Source: Rhodopirellula sp.
GTDB taxonomy: Bacteria > Planctomycetota > Planctomycetia > Pirellulales > Pirellulaceae
Length of the DNA: 64,000 nucleotides
NCBI GenBank assembly: GCA_002689655.1
Contig: NZHC01000076.1
Coordinates: 1-64,000 of the forward strand
Reading direction: 5' to 3'
Of the stretch, positions 18,140-27,408 are shown piece by piece. Each line of letters begins with the position of its first letter. Within the stretch, counting starts at the first letter, position 1. The notes below the pieces were generated by a model, which was not told the origin of the DNA, did not search any database, and was given only the letters and a program-made list of their open reading frames with translations. A program made the translations under genes and the position numbers.

Positions 18140-19363
18140 TCACTGGGCAAATCGAAAGATCCGCCCTCCGCCGGACATTGTGCTCATCAAGACTTCTCCG
18201 TCGTCGGTTTGACCGAAGGTAAATACTGGCAGATTATCCCAGATGATTGGACGATTCTCGGCCACTGTTGACCTGGCGGAATCGTATTTCAATGCCCAGA
18301 TTCGCCCGCTGATGTAATCACCGTACAGATAGTAACCATCGAGAATTGGTGTCTGACTACCGCGATAAACAGCCCCACCTGTGATTGACTTACCCCAAGC
18401 TTCAGTGTGAGGGTACTCGACAATGGGCTCGCTCAACTCAGCATTTGGACCTGAACCCGGCCCACCTGCAAGCTTAAAGGCATGAGCAGCCTCTCTCAGA
18501 TTCCAACCGTAGTTCCCACCGGCACGGATCAGATTAATTTCTTCCCATTCGTTCTGCCCCACATCTGCTGCCCACAAATCACCTGTCATTTGGTCGAATG
18601 CCATTCGCCAAATATTCCGGATGCCAAAGGCATAGATCTCAGGACGCGTTTCGGGCTTCCCCACCAGTGGATTATCACTCGGAATGGCATAGGGTATTTC
18701 GCCAGAAGTTTTGTCCACATCAATTCTCAGAACTGATCCAAGCAAAGTACTGACGTCCTGGCCACTGCCCAGAGGATCATTTGCTTTTCCTCCATCACCC
18801 AAAGCAATGTAAAGGTAGCCATCAGGACCAAAGACAATCGTCCCACCATTGTGATTCCAAAACGGTTGTTGGATCTCGAGTAATTTTACTTCACTACCCA
18901 AATCAACTGTCTTTCCAGCGATTGCTGAAAAGCGACTGATCACTGACGTATGAGGTCGCTCTCTGGTTGTGTAGTAAACAAAGAGATAGCCATTTTTCTT
19001 GAATTGTGGATGAAAAGTAAATCCAAGCAGTCCTTCCTCATTCTCACGATCTTTATACGATACGCGTTTTGATAAATCGCCGAACAAAGTCGGTCGCTGG
19101 ACATCCTGATCAGATGCATCGATGAAGAAAATTTTCCCTCGTTGTCCAGCAATGAAAAGCCGTCCACTACCATCACCTGCACCAGTGAGAACAATCGGAC
19201 GCTCCACTCGCAGACGAGGATAAGCGTCAACCACCTTCACGGGCAGCGGATTCGTATTCAGGGCTGTAGGGGGTTCGGCAAGATTAACTGTCGATTGTCC
19301 AAGCAAAGCCGCGCTTTGAATGATAGTCAGACCGACCAGAAGAAGGCACAAACGAAATTTCAT
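18140..19363 (-). CDS. secreted PQQ-dependent sugar dehydrogenase (glucose/sorbosone dehydrogenase family)
   Basis: This is an exported six-bladed propeller of 407 aa that, by family, oxidises aldoses or similar sugars with PQQ in the periplasm. It has a signal peptide (1-22, ending AALLGQ) and the family motifs 'ERPIVLTGAGDGSGRLFIAGQRG', 'ENEEGLLGFTFHPQFKKNGYLFVYY', 'WNHNGGTIVFGPDGYLYIALGDGG', 'IYAFGIRNIWRMAFD' and 'LWAADVGQNEWEEINLI', which carry the catalytic-site His and Arg positions of soluble glucose dehydrogenase homologues. The C-terminal 'GGAVYRGSQTPILDGYYLYGDY' is also typical. It stands alone between a convergent kinase gene and an upstream minus-strand gene. Many family members are not proven dehydrogenases, so the substrate is open. 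Confidence 0.9.
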   Translation of the reverse strand: MKFRLCLLLVGLTIIQSAALLGQSTVNLAEPPTALNTNPLPVKVVDAYPRLRVERPIVLTGAGDGSGRLFIAGQRGKIFFIDASDQDVQRPTLFGDLSKRVSYKDRENEEGLLGFTFHPQFKKNGYLFVYYTTRERPHTSVISRFSAIAGKTVDLGSEVKLLEIQQPFWNHNGGTIVFGPDGYLYIALGDGGKANDPLGSGQDVSTLLGSVLRIDVDKTSGEIPYAIPSDNPLVGKPETRPEIYAFGIRNIWRMAFDQMTGDLWAADVGQNEWEEINLIRAGGNYGWNLREAAHAFKLAGGPGSGPNAELSEPIVEYPHTEAWGKSITGGAVYRGSQTPILDGYYLYGDYISGRIWALKYDSARSTVAENRPIIWDNLPVFTFGQTDDGEVLMSTMSGGGRIFRFAQ

Positions 19364-19454
19364 TATAAGATCGTAAAGCGAGTAAGTGAAAATCAGATAC
19401 TATCCCGTGAAGCAGAATGAAAAGGTTAACGCCCACTTCGTTGTCTGCAAACTG

Positions 19455-21527
19455 TCACTTCGCAGAAACCGCTGGGATGATGTCGGGTAACTGGCGAACG
19501 ATAAATCTTGGCAACAACATCAACGCACGATCACTCGTGTCATCGATTGCCAATCGATATTGGAGCGGGGATAAACCTGCCGTGACTTTCTTCATTCTCG
19601 CTACAAAATCAGCTCGCGTCTGGCCCAGAGGTGGTGTCCAAACAAAAATCGGCAAACGGTCATAGGTGGCTTCCGTACCAAGCCACCAGTGTTTTGAATC
19701 CACTTGTCGCACTTGCAAACCCAAAGGAGACAATGTGTTCTGGAGGGTACTTCCCGCATCGATTTCTTTGTGAGGCATCAATAAATGCTCAGGTGGAACA
19801 CCACGACGAAGAGCATCCTGCCAATTAAAAACACACGTGGCATGATTTCGTTTCGCGGTGCGACGCATTAACCCGGCAACACTGATAGGTGAATCCAGCT
19901 GCGGCCCAAAATCGCCACCGGACAGCACCTTCCATTCTGCCTGCGCATTGTTAATCTCGCGGGCCCAACGGCCAAATCTCGTCTCCTCCATCTGGGGTGC
20001 GATCCCTCGCATCCGTCTCAAGGCTTCCGCTGAAAAACAGGCCAGTTGGCTGACTTCTCGTGGATTGGCATCACCATTCTCTCCGGCAAGAAATCCCTGC
20101 AAAAACTCCTGCGCTGAAGCACTGCCCGCCCCAAAGTCATCAACTGACTTCAAGCGACTGGCAGCTTCATCAAAGACGTTATCCCTTAACGTTAGCAGTA
20201 ACAAACTTTGCTGTTCACGAATTTCCGCATTCAAAACATCCGCTGCGTCATCAAGTAATTCTCTGGCAGAACGCCAAGCCTTGGTGGTAGGCACCTGCTG
20301 CTGAATATCTGCTCCAGCCAAATCAAATGACGGCCAGTCCATTTGAATGGGAACCCCAGTGACTTGGCTGACCAACGACATCAAATCACTGGCAGGATAT
20401 CCATCCGACGCAAGAGCAAGCCGAATCGCAAGATCGGCTCTCAAGTCGAGTTCTTGGGGAACGATCGGTATTCGCAGATCCTCATCCTCTTCCTCCGCGG
20501 CTGCTTCCAGCTTGACCTCTTCCATGGTCGGTGGAGCTTGCAGCGTCGGTGTTGCCTGAGCGCCATCTTCCAGCAGAAACTGAGTGTATTGCGCAAGTTC
20601 TGGAGGCAACTCCTGCATCCCGGGAAGTGCATCAGAATCTTCAGTTTTCTCAGCAGTTGTCAGACCAACACTGCCTGCATCATCATTCGAAGCAATTACA
20701 TCTGTATTACTTGGTGGATCGAGGACTGATGGCGGCAACAAATCACTCGGTATCGACTGTGCTGTATCTTGATTACCAGTTACTTCATTACTGGTCGTCG
20801 CACCCGGTATCATCGCGGTCACACTGTCACGTTTGCCTGGTGCATCATTCTCACCAGCACCGCTGGGTGACCCAGGTTCAATACCAGTGTCAACCGATTC
20901 TCCCACGTTTGCCTCGTTTGGAGTTATCGAAGGAGTCTGATCCTGCCCGTTTCCTATCTCAGTAGAGGGAGCTTCTTCATCCTCTTGAGCGATTTCATCG
21001 ATGCCTTTGGTCTGTGAATCATTGCCAGAATCGGTGGACGAATCGTCACCACTGTCATCGGGTCGAGTCCCGACCGTCGAGAGTTGCCGAACCTCCTGCT
21101 GCCCCCACGAAGTAACAAACCAGCCGAAGAACATGACTGCTGCAAGCAAACCCGTTGCGGAAAGAGCAATGACGAGGGCTATCTGACGTGATTTTTGGGT
21201 TTTCGCATTCTGCCAATCTGGGTGCATTGCTCCCGCGAGACCATCGCTACTTTCTGGAAGAACAGAATCTGAACCTGCAAAGCCTTCTTCATTGGCGAGT
21301 TGTACCGCACCGGTGGCAAGTCCAGAATCAGCAGCGATCGCTTCCTCAGTGATGGCCTGACTATCAACTCCGGAACGCCCAATTTCAACTTGGCTCTCAG
21401 GACGGTTGATCTCCACCATCGATCCGCACTTTGGACAGGCAGCAATCGTGCCAACGACTGCCGGGTCAGAGACCCGAAGCTGACTTGCACAGGTCAGACA
21501 TTGGACTGCAAATGGCTTAAAGGACAC
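19455..21527 (-). CDS. zinc-ribbon membrane protein with long acidic linker, unknown function
   Basis: This protein is about 690 aa from a GTG at 21527; a TTG at 21560 would add eleven residues but has no ribosome site. An N-terminal zinc ribbon has two CxxC knuckles (Cys10/Cys13 and Cys31/Cys34, 'CLTC' and 'CPKC'), resembling MJ0042-type ribbons. A single membrane helix follows at about 120-145 ('IALVIALSATGLLAAVMFFGW'), then about 220 residues of Asp/Ser/Glu-rich disordered linker, then a folded C-terminal half with 'LRADLAIRLALASDGYPASDLMSLVSQVTGVPIQMDW', reminiscent of secretin N1/STN-like domains, and a later alpha/beta part. The topology would put the ribbon in the cytoplasm and the rest outside. 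I infer an envelope-spanning, planctomycete-type protein. It lies downstream of the giant secreted protein, separated by a terminator. Confidence 0.7.
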   Translation of the reverse strand: MSFKPFAVQCLTCASQLRVSDPAVVGTIAACPKCGSMVEINRPESQVEIGRSGVDSQAITEEAIAADSGLATGAVQLANEEGFAGSDSVLPESSDGLAGAMHPDWQNAKTQKSRQIALVIALSATGLLAAVMFFGWFVTSWGQQEVRQLSTVGTRPDDSGDDSSTDSGNDSQTKGIDEIAQEDEEAPSTEIGNGQDQTPSITPNEANVGESVDTGIEPGSPSGAGENDAPGKRDSVTAMIPGATTSNEVTGNQDTAQSIPSDLLPPSVLDPPSNTDVIASNDDAGSVGLTTAEKTEDSDALPGMQELPPELAQYTQFLLEDGAQATPTLQAPPTMEEVKLEAAAEEEDEDLRIPIVPQELDLRADLAIRLALASDGYPASDLMSLVSQVTGVPIQMDWPSFDLAGADIQQQVPTTKAWRSARELLDDAADVLNAEIREQQSLLLLTLRDNVFDEAASRLKSVDDFGAGSASAQEFLQGFLAGENGDANPREVSQLACFSAEALRRMRGIAPQMEETRFGRWAREINNAQAEWKVLSGGDFGPQLDSPISVAGLMRRTAKRNHATCVFNWQDALRRGVPPEHLLMPHKEIDAGSTLQNTLSPLGLQVRQVDSKHWWLGTEATYDRLPIFVWTPPLGQTRADFVARMKKVTAGLSPLQYRLAIDDTSDRALMLLPRFIVRQLPDIIPAVSAK

Positions 21528-21790
21528 TGGAATCGCTCGAGAAAGAGTTCCGAAACGCAATCTAATTCAATCCAACACTTGGCAACCTCGAGACCGCGCC
21601 ACCCCAGAAACGCGGTTAACCGCCAATTCCCACAAAGATCCGCACTGAACCAAGTAGAATTCATTCTACGGGGCAATGAGCCAAGTTGCATCACTATCTG
21701 TCGGACACATTGCAAGGAAACAACGAAAGAAGCCGCATGGTTTCGCCAAACTAACACGATCAGTCAGTTATCAAGGACCGTTAGCATGCG

Positions 21791-21824
21791 AAAAAAATCG
21801 GACTGACCCTAATGGATCAGTCCG
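21791..21824 (-). terminator. Rho-independent terminator after the giant secreted-protein gene
   Basis: On the minus strand CGGACTGA and TCAGTCCG form a perfect 8-bp stem with a 10-base loop, followed directly by A and seven T. It lies 34 bases past the stop of the 21858-26861 gene. The rest of the 330-base gap to the next gene (21528-21857) shows nothing coding. Confidence 0.9.
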
Positions 21825-21857
21825 TGAAAGATTCAATCGTCGCCAAGAAAACGGAGC

Positions 21858-24800
21858 TTAGCTCCAGATTTGATCGATGTCACCTGCCAACAGATCGAGC
21901 AAGCCATTCTCTTCGTCGTCGTCTCGCACATCACCAGAGATAGCCGACTCCGTTGAATCCAGCACCTCCGGTGCCTTGGGACAATCCGTGATTGCAATTT
22001 TATCCACTGAGCTAAGATCGCCATTTCCTAAACCGGCAAAGACGTCGTCTGCAGGATTCGCAGTCACCGCATCATCCTTCACCTGACGAGCTAGTTCCTC
22101 ACCTTCACCTTCGTAGGAATTCTCCATCATGGCAATCAGCACCAGATTCGCATCCCCAGGGGTAACACGTCCGTCGCCGTTCACATCGGGATAAATCTTC
22201 GACGAAGAGTCATTTCCGCCGCTCTCGCCCTCTCCCACAAGGGACAATCGGTTGATGACGAGCAGAGCGTCGATTGGAGAAATAAATCCATCATTGTTCA
22301 CATCTGCATTATTGCCTTGATTCTGTTGTCCAGAGCCTGCGGAGCTGATTGTGATCGACAGCACATCATGCCGAATTTTATCAATCGCAACTGGGTCATC
22401 ATTTAAGAAGACAAGCGTATCATGTTGTGGCAACAAATCGGCGGGCGAACCCTTGAACTGTACTGTACCCGGTGCTGTTGCTTCAAAGTAAATCGTCGCT
22501 AGCTCCGCTGGATCATCGTTCGTGTAAGGGAAGTCGAAGCTGGTGCCAGTACGAAGACTTCCCACCTCATCGATGATGCCTGGTGTTGCTGCAGTACCAG
22601 AGCCTGTAGCAGTATTGAAGGCCGAACCAAAGTCCAGATCGAAGTTGTAATCACCACCAGTCGGTGCAACCGTCGCAAGATGACCAGCTGGGTACAAGAC
22701 ATCAAGGTATCCTGCGTAAACCAAGGTATTTGCAAAATCCTGTCGCAGATCGTCAACAATGATTTGCAGACCAATCTCATCTCCAACGGTGATCTGCGAT
22801 GGATCCAGTGACTCGCCAGCTCTGTTGACCAGCAGGAAGTCAAATGCGACTTCTGCATCACTGTTCTGGCTACCCAAGGCAATGGTCACATTGGCGGACG
22901 TAACGACACCCTCGCTGGTAACGATGAAGTAGCTAAACTCCTCTAACCCAGTCGCATTTGTGTTGGGCTGATAACTCAAGTAGTCATCGCCCAAATCATT
23001 TGGAGTGCCATTGTCTTCCACCAAGACAATGCCCTTGGAAGGACCATCCTGCAACCCAAACTCAGTGATGGTACCTGTGATGCCTAAGTTGTCGTTTTCA
23101 AGCACCTTCAAAACACTGCGTTCTGCTGACAAGTTACCGCTGTTGACGATAACATTTCCGTTGGAGTCAAGTCCGTCGGGAAATGAATCATCAACGGCCG
23201 CAGTTACAAAATCCGACGAAGGAAGAATTGTCAACTGAGTCGAATTAAAACCCAATTGCTGGATGGTTAACGCTTCATCTTCGTCGAAAAGCACGCACTC
23301 AGCTTGCGGCGTGTTAGCGGGATCACCCATGAACTGTGCAATACCTGCTGCATTGGCACGCATGGTCGCTTCGAAAAGAACCACTGAGCCAGCGTGCTGC
23401 TGAAGATTGCCAAAGTCCTGAGTGCTACCAACCTCATTCAAAACCCCAGGCACCGAAGCATCACCCAATCGGAATGCTCCCGAACCACTGAAGTACGGGC
23501 CGAACGTGACATCAAAGTCGAAACCGTCATTCGGATCGCTATCTACCGTCGACACTAAGGCTGAGGTGTACAGCAAGTCCAAAAAGGCAGAGGTAACTCC
23601 GTTTGGTGAACCTGCTCGCAGATCATCCACAGTGACACGGACGGTGAACTCGTCACCAACCGAAACATGATCGATCACGTTCCCGTTGACGGCATCCAGA
23701 ATCTCGACATCAAATTCAAGCAAGTCATCATCGGTCGCACCCGGCAACATGTTGACCGTTACGGTTGCCTGACTAACCAATCCAGCACCATCCTGAATGG
23801 TGTACAAAAACTGTTCAGTCCCCGAGAAACCACCTTGCGGGGTGTATCGAATCGATTGCCCGCCGGCAACAACCGCGATATTTCCGCCGTTTGTGCCGGC
23901 ACTGACACTTGTGATCGCCGATCCACCATTGATACTCGCGATGTCGTTGTCCAACACTGCCAGCGGTCGGTTTACCGAATTCGCCGGAACGTTATAGATG
24001 TCATCCACAGCGATTGGAACATTCGATTGGAATTTGACATTCACAAAAACAGATGCTGTGGCAAGATTGCCGAACTGATCCCGAACGGTGTAGCTGAACG
24101 AATCCAAGCCGATGAAACCGCTTGGTGGTGTGTAGAAGATTTGATTGTTAGTCGGCGGTGGCACAACACCAACAGTGCCGGTGGTATTCAGACTGTCAAT
24201 CGTCAATTGATTGCCGGCCAACTGGAAGTCATTCGCAAGCACGTCCAGATACACGCTTTTGGAATTCCGTGCTACGTCAAAGTAGTCGTCGTTCGCGATG
24301 TCTGAACCGCTGAGGATGGTGACTTTATGATCTTGGACCTCACCCGTGCCGGCGAATCCAGCAGCACCGAGATTCCCAGTTTTACTGAGTCTGAAACGAG
24401 CATAAGTTTCACCCGTCTGAGCACCAGAAGGCACGGGAACTGCGATCGAATAAATAACATTTTTCACACCATTACTGATCGCTCGATTGCTCAGAAACTT
24501 CTCACCGGCGTCATCGAAGTCACCGTCTTGATTGAAGTCAATAAAACCCTGAAGATAGGCTGTCGATCCGGTTGTATTGGTAACAGTCACATCGAAGTTG
24601 GACGTATCACCAGGTGCCAATGGAACCGTCTGGAGGACGCCATCTTCGTCGTTCACCAACTGGTTCAGGTCATCACTGTCAGCATCGATCGATGGAACCC
24701 CATCAACATCACGATCAGGTGCCGTACCGATCGACAGCCCGGTAACGATCCCATGTCGAGCACCATCAGGAAGTGATGTACCGTACGAATTCGGAGCATC

Positions 24801-26861
24801 CCCGAAATCGAGTGTTGAGCGGAAGCCAAAATTGTACTCGTTAGTGATCGCAATCCCATTGAAAGTAAACTTGTGCTCACCGCTCGTCGGAAACGAGACC
24901 TGATATCCCGGCGTTGGTACCGCACGGATTACATAATCTCCAATCTCACCAAAATTGAAGAAGTAACTTCCATCTTCGCCAGTGCGTGTACTGGCTTCAC
25001 CCAAGTCGGGTCGATCATCGCCGTCGCTGTCCAAGTAGATATAAACGTTTTCGAGAGGTGATTCATTTGCATCCATGATCCCATCACCATCGACGTCATC
25101 AAATGCCACACCCGTCTTCACACCACTGACGATACCAAATCCAAATTCAAGACCTGAAACCGACCCGGAAGGAGGTACCGTGACAGACTGCGATGTCGAA
25201 GTAGTGGCTAGGTATTGCGTTGGAGCAACAGCACGGATGTCCACAGTGCCGGCCTGCACGTTTAACGAAAAGGTGCCGCTTTGCTCAGTGACCACAGTAG
25301 GTTCACCGACCGTGTAAACGCCATTGGCATCAACATCGGCGAACACTGTCACACCCTGGAGCCCACCATCAGAGCTTCCACTACCGTCCAGATTTTCGTC
25401 AAAGAAAACCCGCCCGCTCACACCGCCGCCGACGGTACCAGTGGACAGGAGATTAGCCAGGGTGTTCGTGATCTCACTCTTACCAATAAACAGTGATTCC
25501 GCAACGCTGAAGAAATCGTCTTCGAACACTGGATCGATGTCATCACTGGTTCCAAAAACGAGATCGGGACCGATCCCCGTTCCGTAAATCAGAGCTGGAT
25601 CTCCACCCTCGTCTGACAGCGTCCCAATCGTGTTTGTTCCGTCCGTATGAGCCATTCCCAGAACGTGACCAGCCTCGTGTGCTGCAACACTACCGATGAA
25701 AAATCCAGCTAAATCGATCAAGCTCCTTGTTGGACTGATCGGAATGTCGGCCATGGCGATCGCTGTATCAACAAAATTTACAAAAGCAACTTCGCTCATA
25801 TCGAAGTTTCCGATATCAACCGTCTGAGCAATGCCAAACGCAGGAATCGTATCTTCGTTACCTCCAATAAAGATCCGGGTCAAACGTGGATCGTTCAACG
25901 CAATCTGTCCCCGATGATCCCGGCTGTTCAAAATGCGAATCCCGTATTCGCCCGGAATACCCGACTCGACAAAATCGCCATTCTCGCCAGTCTGTGTCAA
26001 ATCCTCGAATACATCGACAACCTGACCGACAACCCCGTCAATGACCTGATTAATGGCCGCGACATCCGTACTTTCAATCCCAATCTGCGGTAGCGACTCC
26101 GCCAGGCTTGGCACACGAATGAATCCAGTACCGCCCAAAAGATTCCCGTCAATCACGTCGCCGTCGAAATCCAGATAGACGATCTGGGCATCGCCAACCT
26201 CCAACGCCTCGGTGATTGGACGATAGGCACGAAGCCCAATCGTGTACGAACCACCCAACGACACAATGTCAGGAGCCACTGTCAAGAAATAGGTTCCTTC
26301 CCGGGGAACAACCCAAGCACCAGTTGCATTACCAACATCTTGCAAAGGAGCCTGCGGTATCGCAAACGGCGCAATACTCCCAAACACGGTCTGGCCGCGA
26401 GTGTCACGAACCACAAACTGATTTGCCGCTCCGGTAACAGCGACATCGAGGATATCTCCACCTCGCAAATCCATCTCGAAGGTATCAAGATCAGCGGTCA
26501 GGCCGGTCTGGGTCTGACCCGGTGCAGTTGGCAAGAAGCCGAAAATGTCGACGGTATCCTGCTCGCCAAAACCTGTTCCAACCGGGACCTTGTCAGCGTT
26601 GTAGATCGAGTCGTTGAATCCCGTTTGCTGAAAGCTCTCTGATTCATTGTACGTGAATGACTGTACCGCTCCGATATTTCTGGCAAATGAATACTCTGGC
26701 AGATCATCCGGCGCTGGAGCAGTAGGTATGTCCTGCATCACCGCGAGCAATCGGCGTTCTTCCAAACCCTCCATGTTCAAGCGGCGACGCTTCTGGGCGC
26801 GGCTTACACGGTTCTTGCTCTTGTTGGACTGAAGTTTTTTTGCTTGATTTCGTTTGATCAT
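21858..26861 (-). CDS. giant secreted multidomain protein: metzincin motif, SdrD-B-like, GEVED, cadherin-like, cohesin-like and dockerin regions
   Basis: This is a 1667-aa surface or secreted protein. The basic N-terminus with 'MEGLEERRLLAV' (about 30-41) is the planctomycete extracellular-protein signature. A pre-peptidase-like beta region precedes a zinc-protease site HEAGHVLGMAH (His395, Glu396, His399, His405), a perfect metzincin motif. Two SdrD B-like repeats follow (about 480-680, 'VSGRVFFDENLDGSG', 'GVAFDDVDGDGIMDANE'), then a 'DFGDAPNSYGT' link and a GEVED domain (about 740-860), two cadherin/Ig-like repeats (about 870-1045, each opening with an 'N/VDD.Y.V' strand) and two cohesin-like beta domains (about 1050-1215 and 1330-1507, 'VGDEFTVRVTVDDLR', 'VGDEIGLQIIVDDLR') with another cadherin-like unit between. 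A type I dockerin has two EF-hand loops ('DVNNDGFISPID', 'DVNGDGRVTPGD', about 1515-1575). The ATG has GAGA 8 bases upstream. Its own terminator follows. Confidence 0.88.
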   Translation of the reverse strand: MIKRNQAKKLQSNKSKNRVSRAQKRRRLNMEGLEERRLLAVMQDIPTAPAPDDLPEYSFARNIGAVQSFTYNESESFQQTGFNDSIYNADKVPVGTGFGEQDTVDIFGFLPTAPGQTQTGLTADLDTFEMDLRGGDILDVAVTGAANQFVVRDTRGQTVFGSIAPFAIPQAPLQDVGNATGAWVVPREGTYFLTVAPDIVSLGGSYTIGLRAYRPITEALEVGDAQIVYLDFDGDVIDGNLLGGTGFIRVPSLAESLPQIGIESTDVAAINQVIDGVVGQVVDVFEDLTQTGENGDFVESGIPGEYGIRILNSRDHRGQIALNDPRLTRIFIGGNEDTIPAFGIAQTVDIGNFDMSEVAFVNFVDTAIAMADIPISPTRSLIDLAGFFIGSVAAHEAGHVLGMAHTDGTNTIGTLSDEGGDPALIYGTGIGPDLVFGTSDDIDPVFEDDFFSVAESLFIGKSEITNTLANLLSTGTVGGGVSGRVFFDENLDGSGSSDGGLQGVTVFADVDANGVYTVGEPTVVTEQSGTFSLNVQAGTVDIRAVAPTQYLATTSTSQSVTVPPSGSVSGLEFGFGIVSGVKTGVAFDDVDGDGIMDANESPLENVYIYLDSDGDDRPDLGEASTRTGEDGSYFFNFGEIGDYVIRAVPTPGYQVSFPTSGEHKFTFNGIAITNEYNFGFRSTLDFGDAPNSYGTSLPDGARHGIVTGLSIGTAPDRDVDGVPSIDADSDDLNQLVNDEDGVLQTVPLAPGDTSNFDVTVTNTTGSTAYLQGFIDFNQDGDFDDAGEKFLSNRAISNGVKNVIYSIAVPVPSGAQTGETYARFRLSKTGNLGAAGFAGTGEVQDHKVTILSGSDIANDDYFDVARNSKSVYLDVLANDFQLAGNQLTIDSLNTTGTVGVVPPPTNNQIFYTPPSGFIGLDSFSYTVRDQFGNLATASVFVNVKFQSNVPIAVDDIYNVPANSVNRPLAVLDNDIASINGGSAITSVSAGTNGGNIAVVAGGQSIRYTPQGGFSGTEQFLYTIQDGAGLVSQATVTVNMLPGATDDDLLEFDVEILDAVNGNVIDHVSVGDEFTVRVTVDDLRAGSPNGVTSAFLDLLYTSALVSTVDSDPNDGFDFDVTFGPYFSGSGAFRLGDASVPGVLNEVGSTQDFGNLQQHAGSVVLFEATMRANAAGIAQFMGDPANTPQAECVLFDEDEALTIQQLGFNSTQLTILPSSDFVTAAVDDSFPDGLDSNGNVIVNSGNLSAERSVLKVLENDNLGITGTITEFGLQDGPSKGIVLVEDNGTPNDLGDDYLSYQPNTNATGLEEFSYFIVTSEGVVTSANVTIALGSQNSDAEVAFDFLLVNRAGESLDPSQITVGDEIGLQIIVDDLRQDFANTLVYAGYLDVLYPAGHLATVAPTGGDYNFDLDFGSAFNTATGSGTAATPGIIDEVGSLRTGTSFDFPYTNDDPAELATIYFEATAPGTVQFKGSPADLLPQHDTLVFLNDDPVAIDKIRHDVLSITISSAGSGQQNQGNNADVNNDGFISPIDALLVINRLSLVGEGESGGNDSSSKIYPDVNGDGRVTPGDANLVLIAMMENSYEGEGEELARQVKDDAVTANPADDVFAGLGNGDLSSVDKIAITDCPKAPEVLDSTESAISGDVRDDDEENGLLDLLAGDIDQIWS

Positions 26862-27330
26862 CGAGTGTCTCTACCAAATTCGCGACTGACGGCATTTCGG
26901 CGGTTTTGTCGGAACGGTTTATAAGGATGAACAGGGTCACAGATCGATCGGCCAAGTCCTCAGGATGGGTATTTACCCAGTCCTGGCGGAAGTTGGCAGC
27001 TTGCGCATTGTTTAGCATCGGTAAAAAGGTTCGCTAGCGTTTGCCAAACAGTCGGTAGCTCCCAATGCACCCATCAGGCAACATAGGAAGCCTAGGAAGC
27101 AAAGGCAGGCAGCGTGTGCGATTCTAATTACGCCCGTAAATGTGTCAACGAAACGCATGTTATCGGATGCATTGGAGGTGCCAAAGTTCCGACGAGTCAC
27201 CCAGAATCCCATTAATCGGACCAAACGGATTCTTGCCGGCACCCCACCAGAGGGTGTTTTTTTGTCCATCACAAAACAACCGTTATCAATCGTTCTCGCC
27301 CCGAAACGCCGGTTTTTCCGACGCTATTGA
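26862..27330. other. intergenic region upstream of the giant protein gene
   Basis: This stretch separates the BBP7 gene's terminator from the giant gene's start. No convincing gene is seen; small frames lack family features. A weak hairpin (CACCC/GGGTG, 27240-27256) followed by seven T lies on the plus strand but has no upstream plus-strand gene to serve. The promoter of the giant gene is presumably here, perhaps around a TTATAAAC sequence on the minus strand near 26920. Confidence 0.4.
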
Positions 27331-27333
27331 TGC

Positions 27334-27366
27334 AAAAAACCCGCCTCAGTGCACCGAGGCGGGTTT
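27334..27366 (-). terminator. Rho-independent terminator of the BBP7 gene
   Basis: AAACCCGCCTC and GAGGCGGGTTT form a perfect 11-bp stem around an 8-base loop, and the minus-strand transcript continues into six T. It lies about 43 bases past the BBP7 stop codon. Confidence 0.93.
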
Positions 27367-27408
27367 CAATGATGAACACAGAAATAATCTGGACAGTTCG
27401 ATAGCGGC

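Noticed and set aside
23667-24305. 212-codon open frame on the plus strand
   Set aside because: Antisense to the giant protein's cadherin-like and cohesin-like region; no features of its own.
27240-27263. Plus-strand hairpin with seven T (terminator-like)
   Set aside because: Stem is only 5 bp and there is no plus-strand gene upstream of it; an unseen small RNA cannot be excluded.
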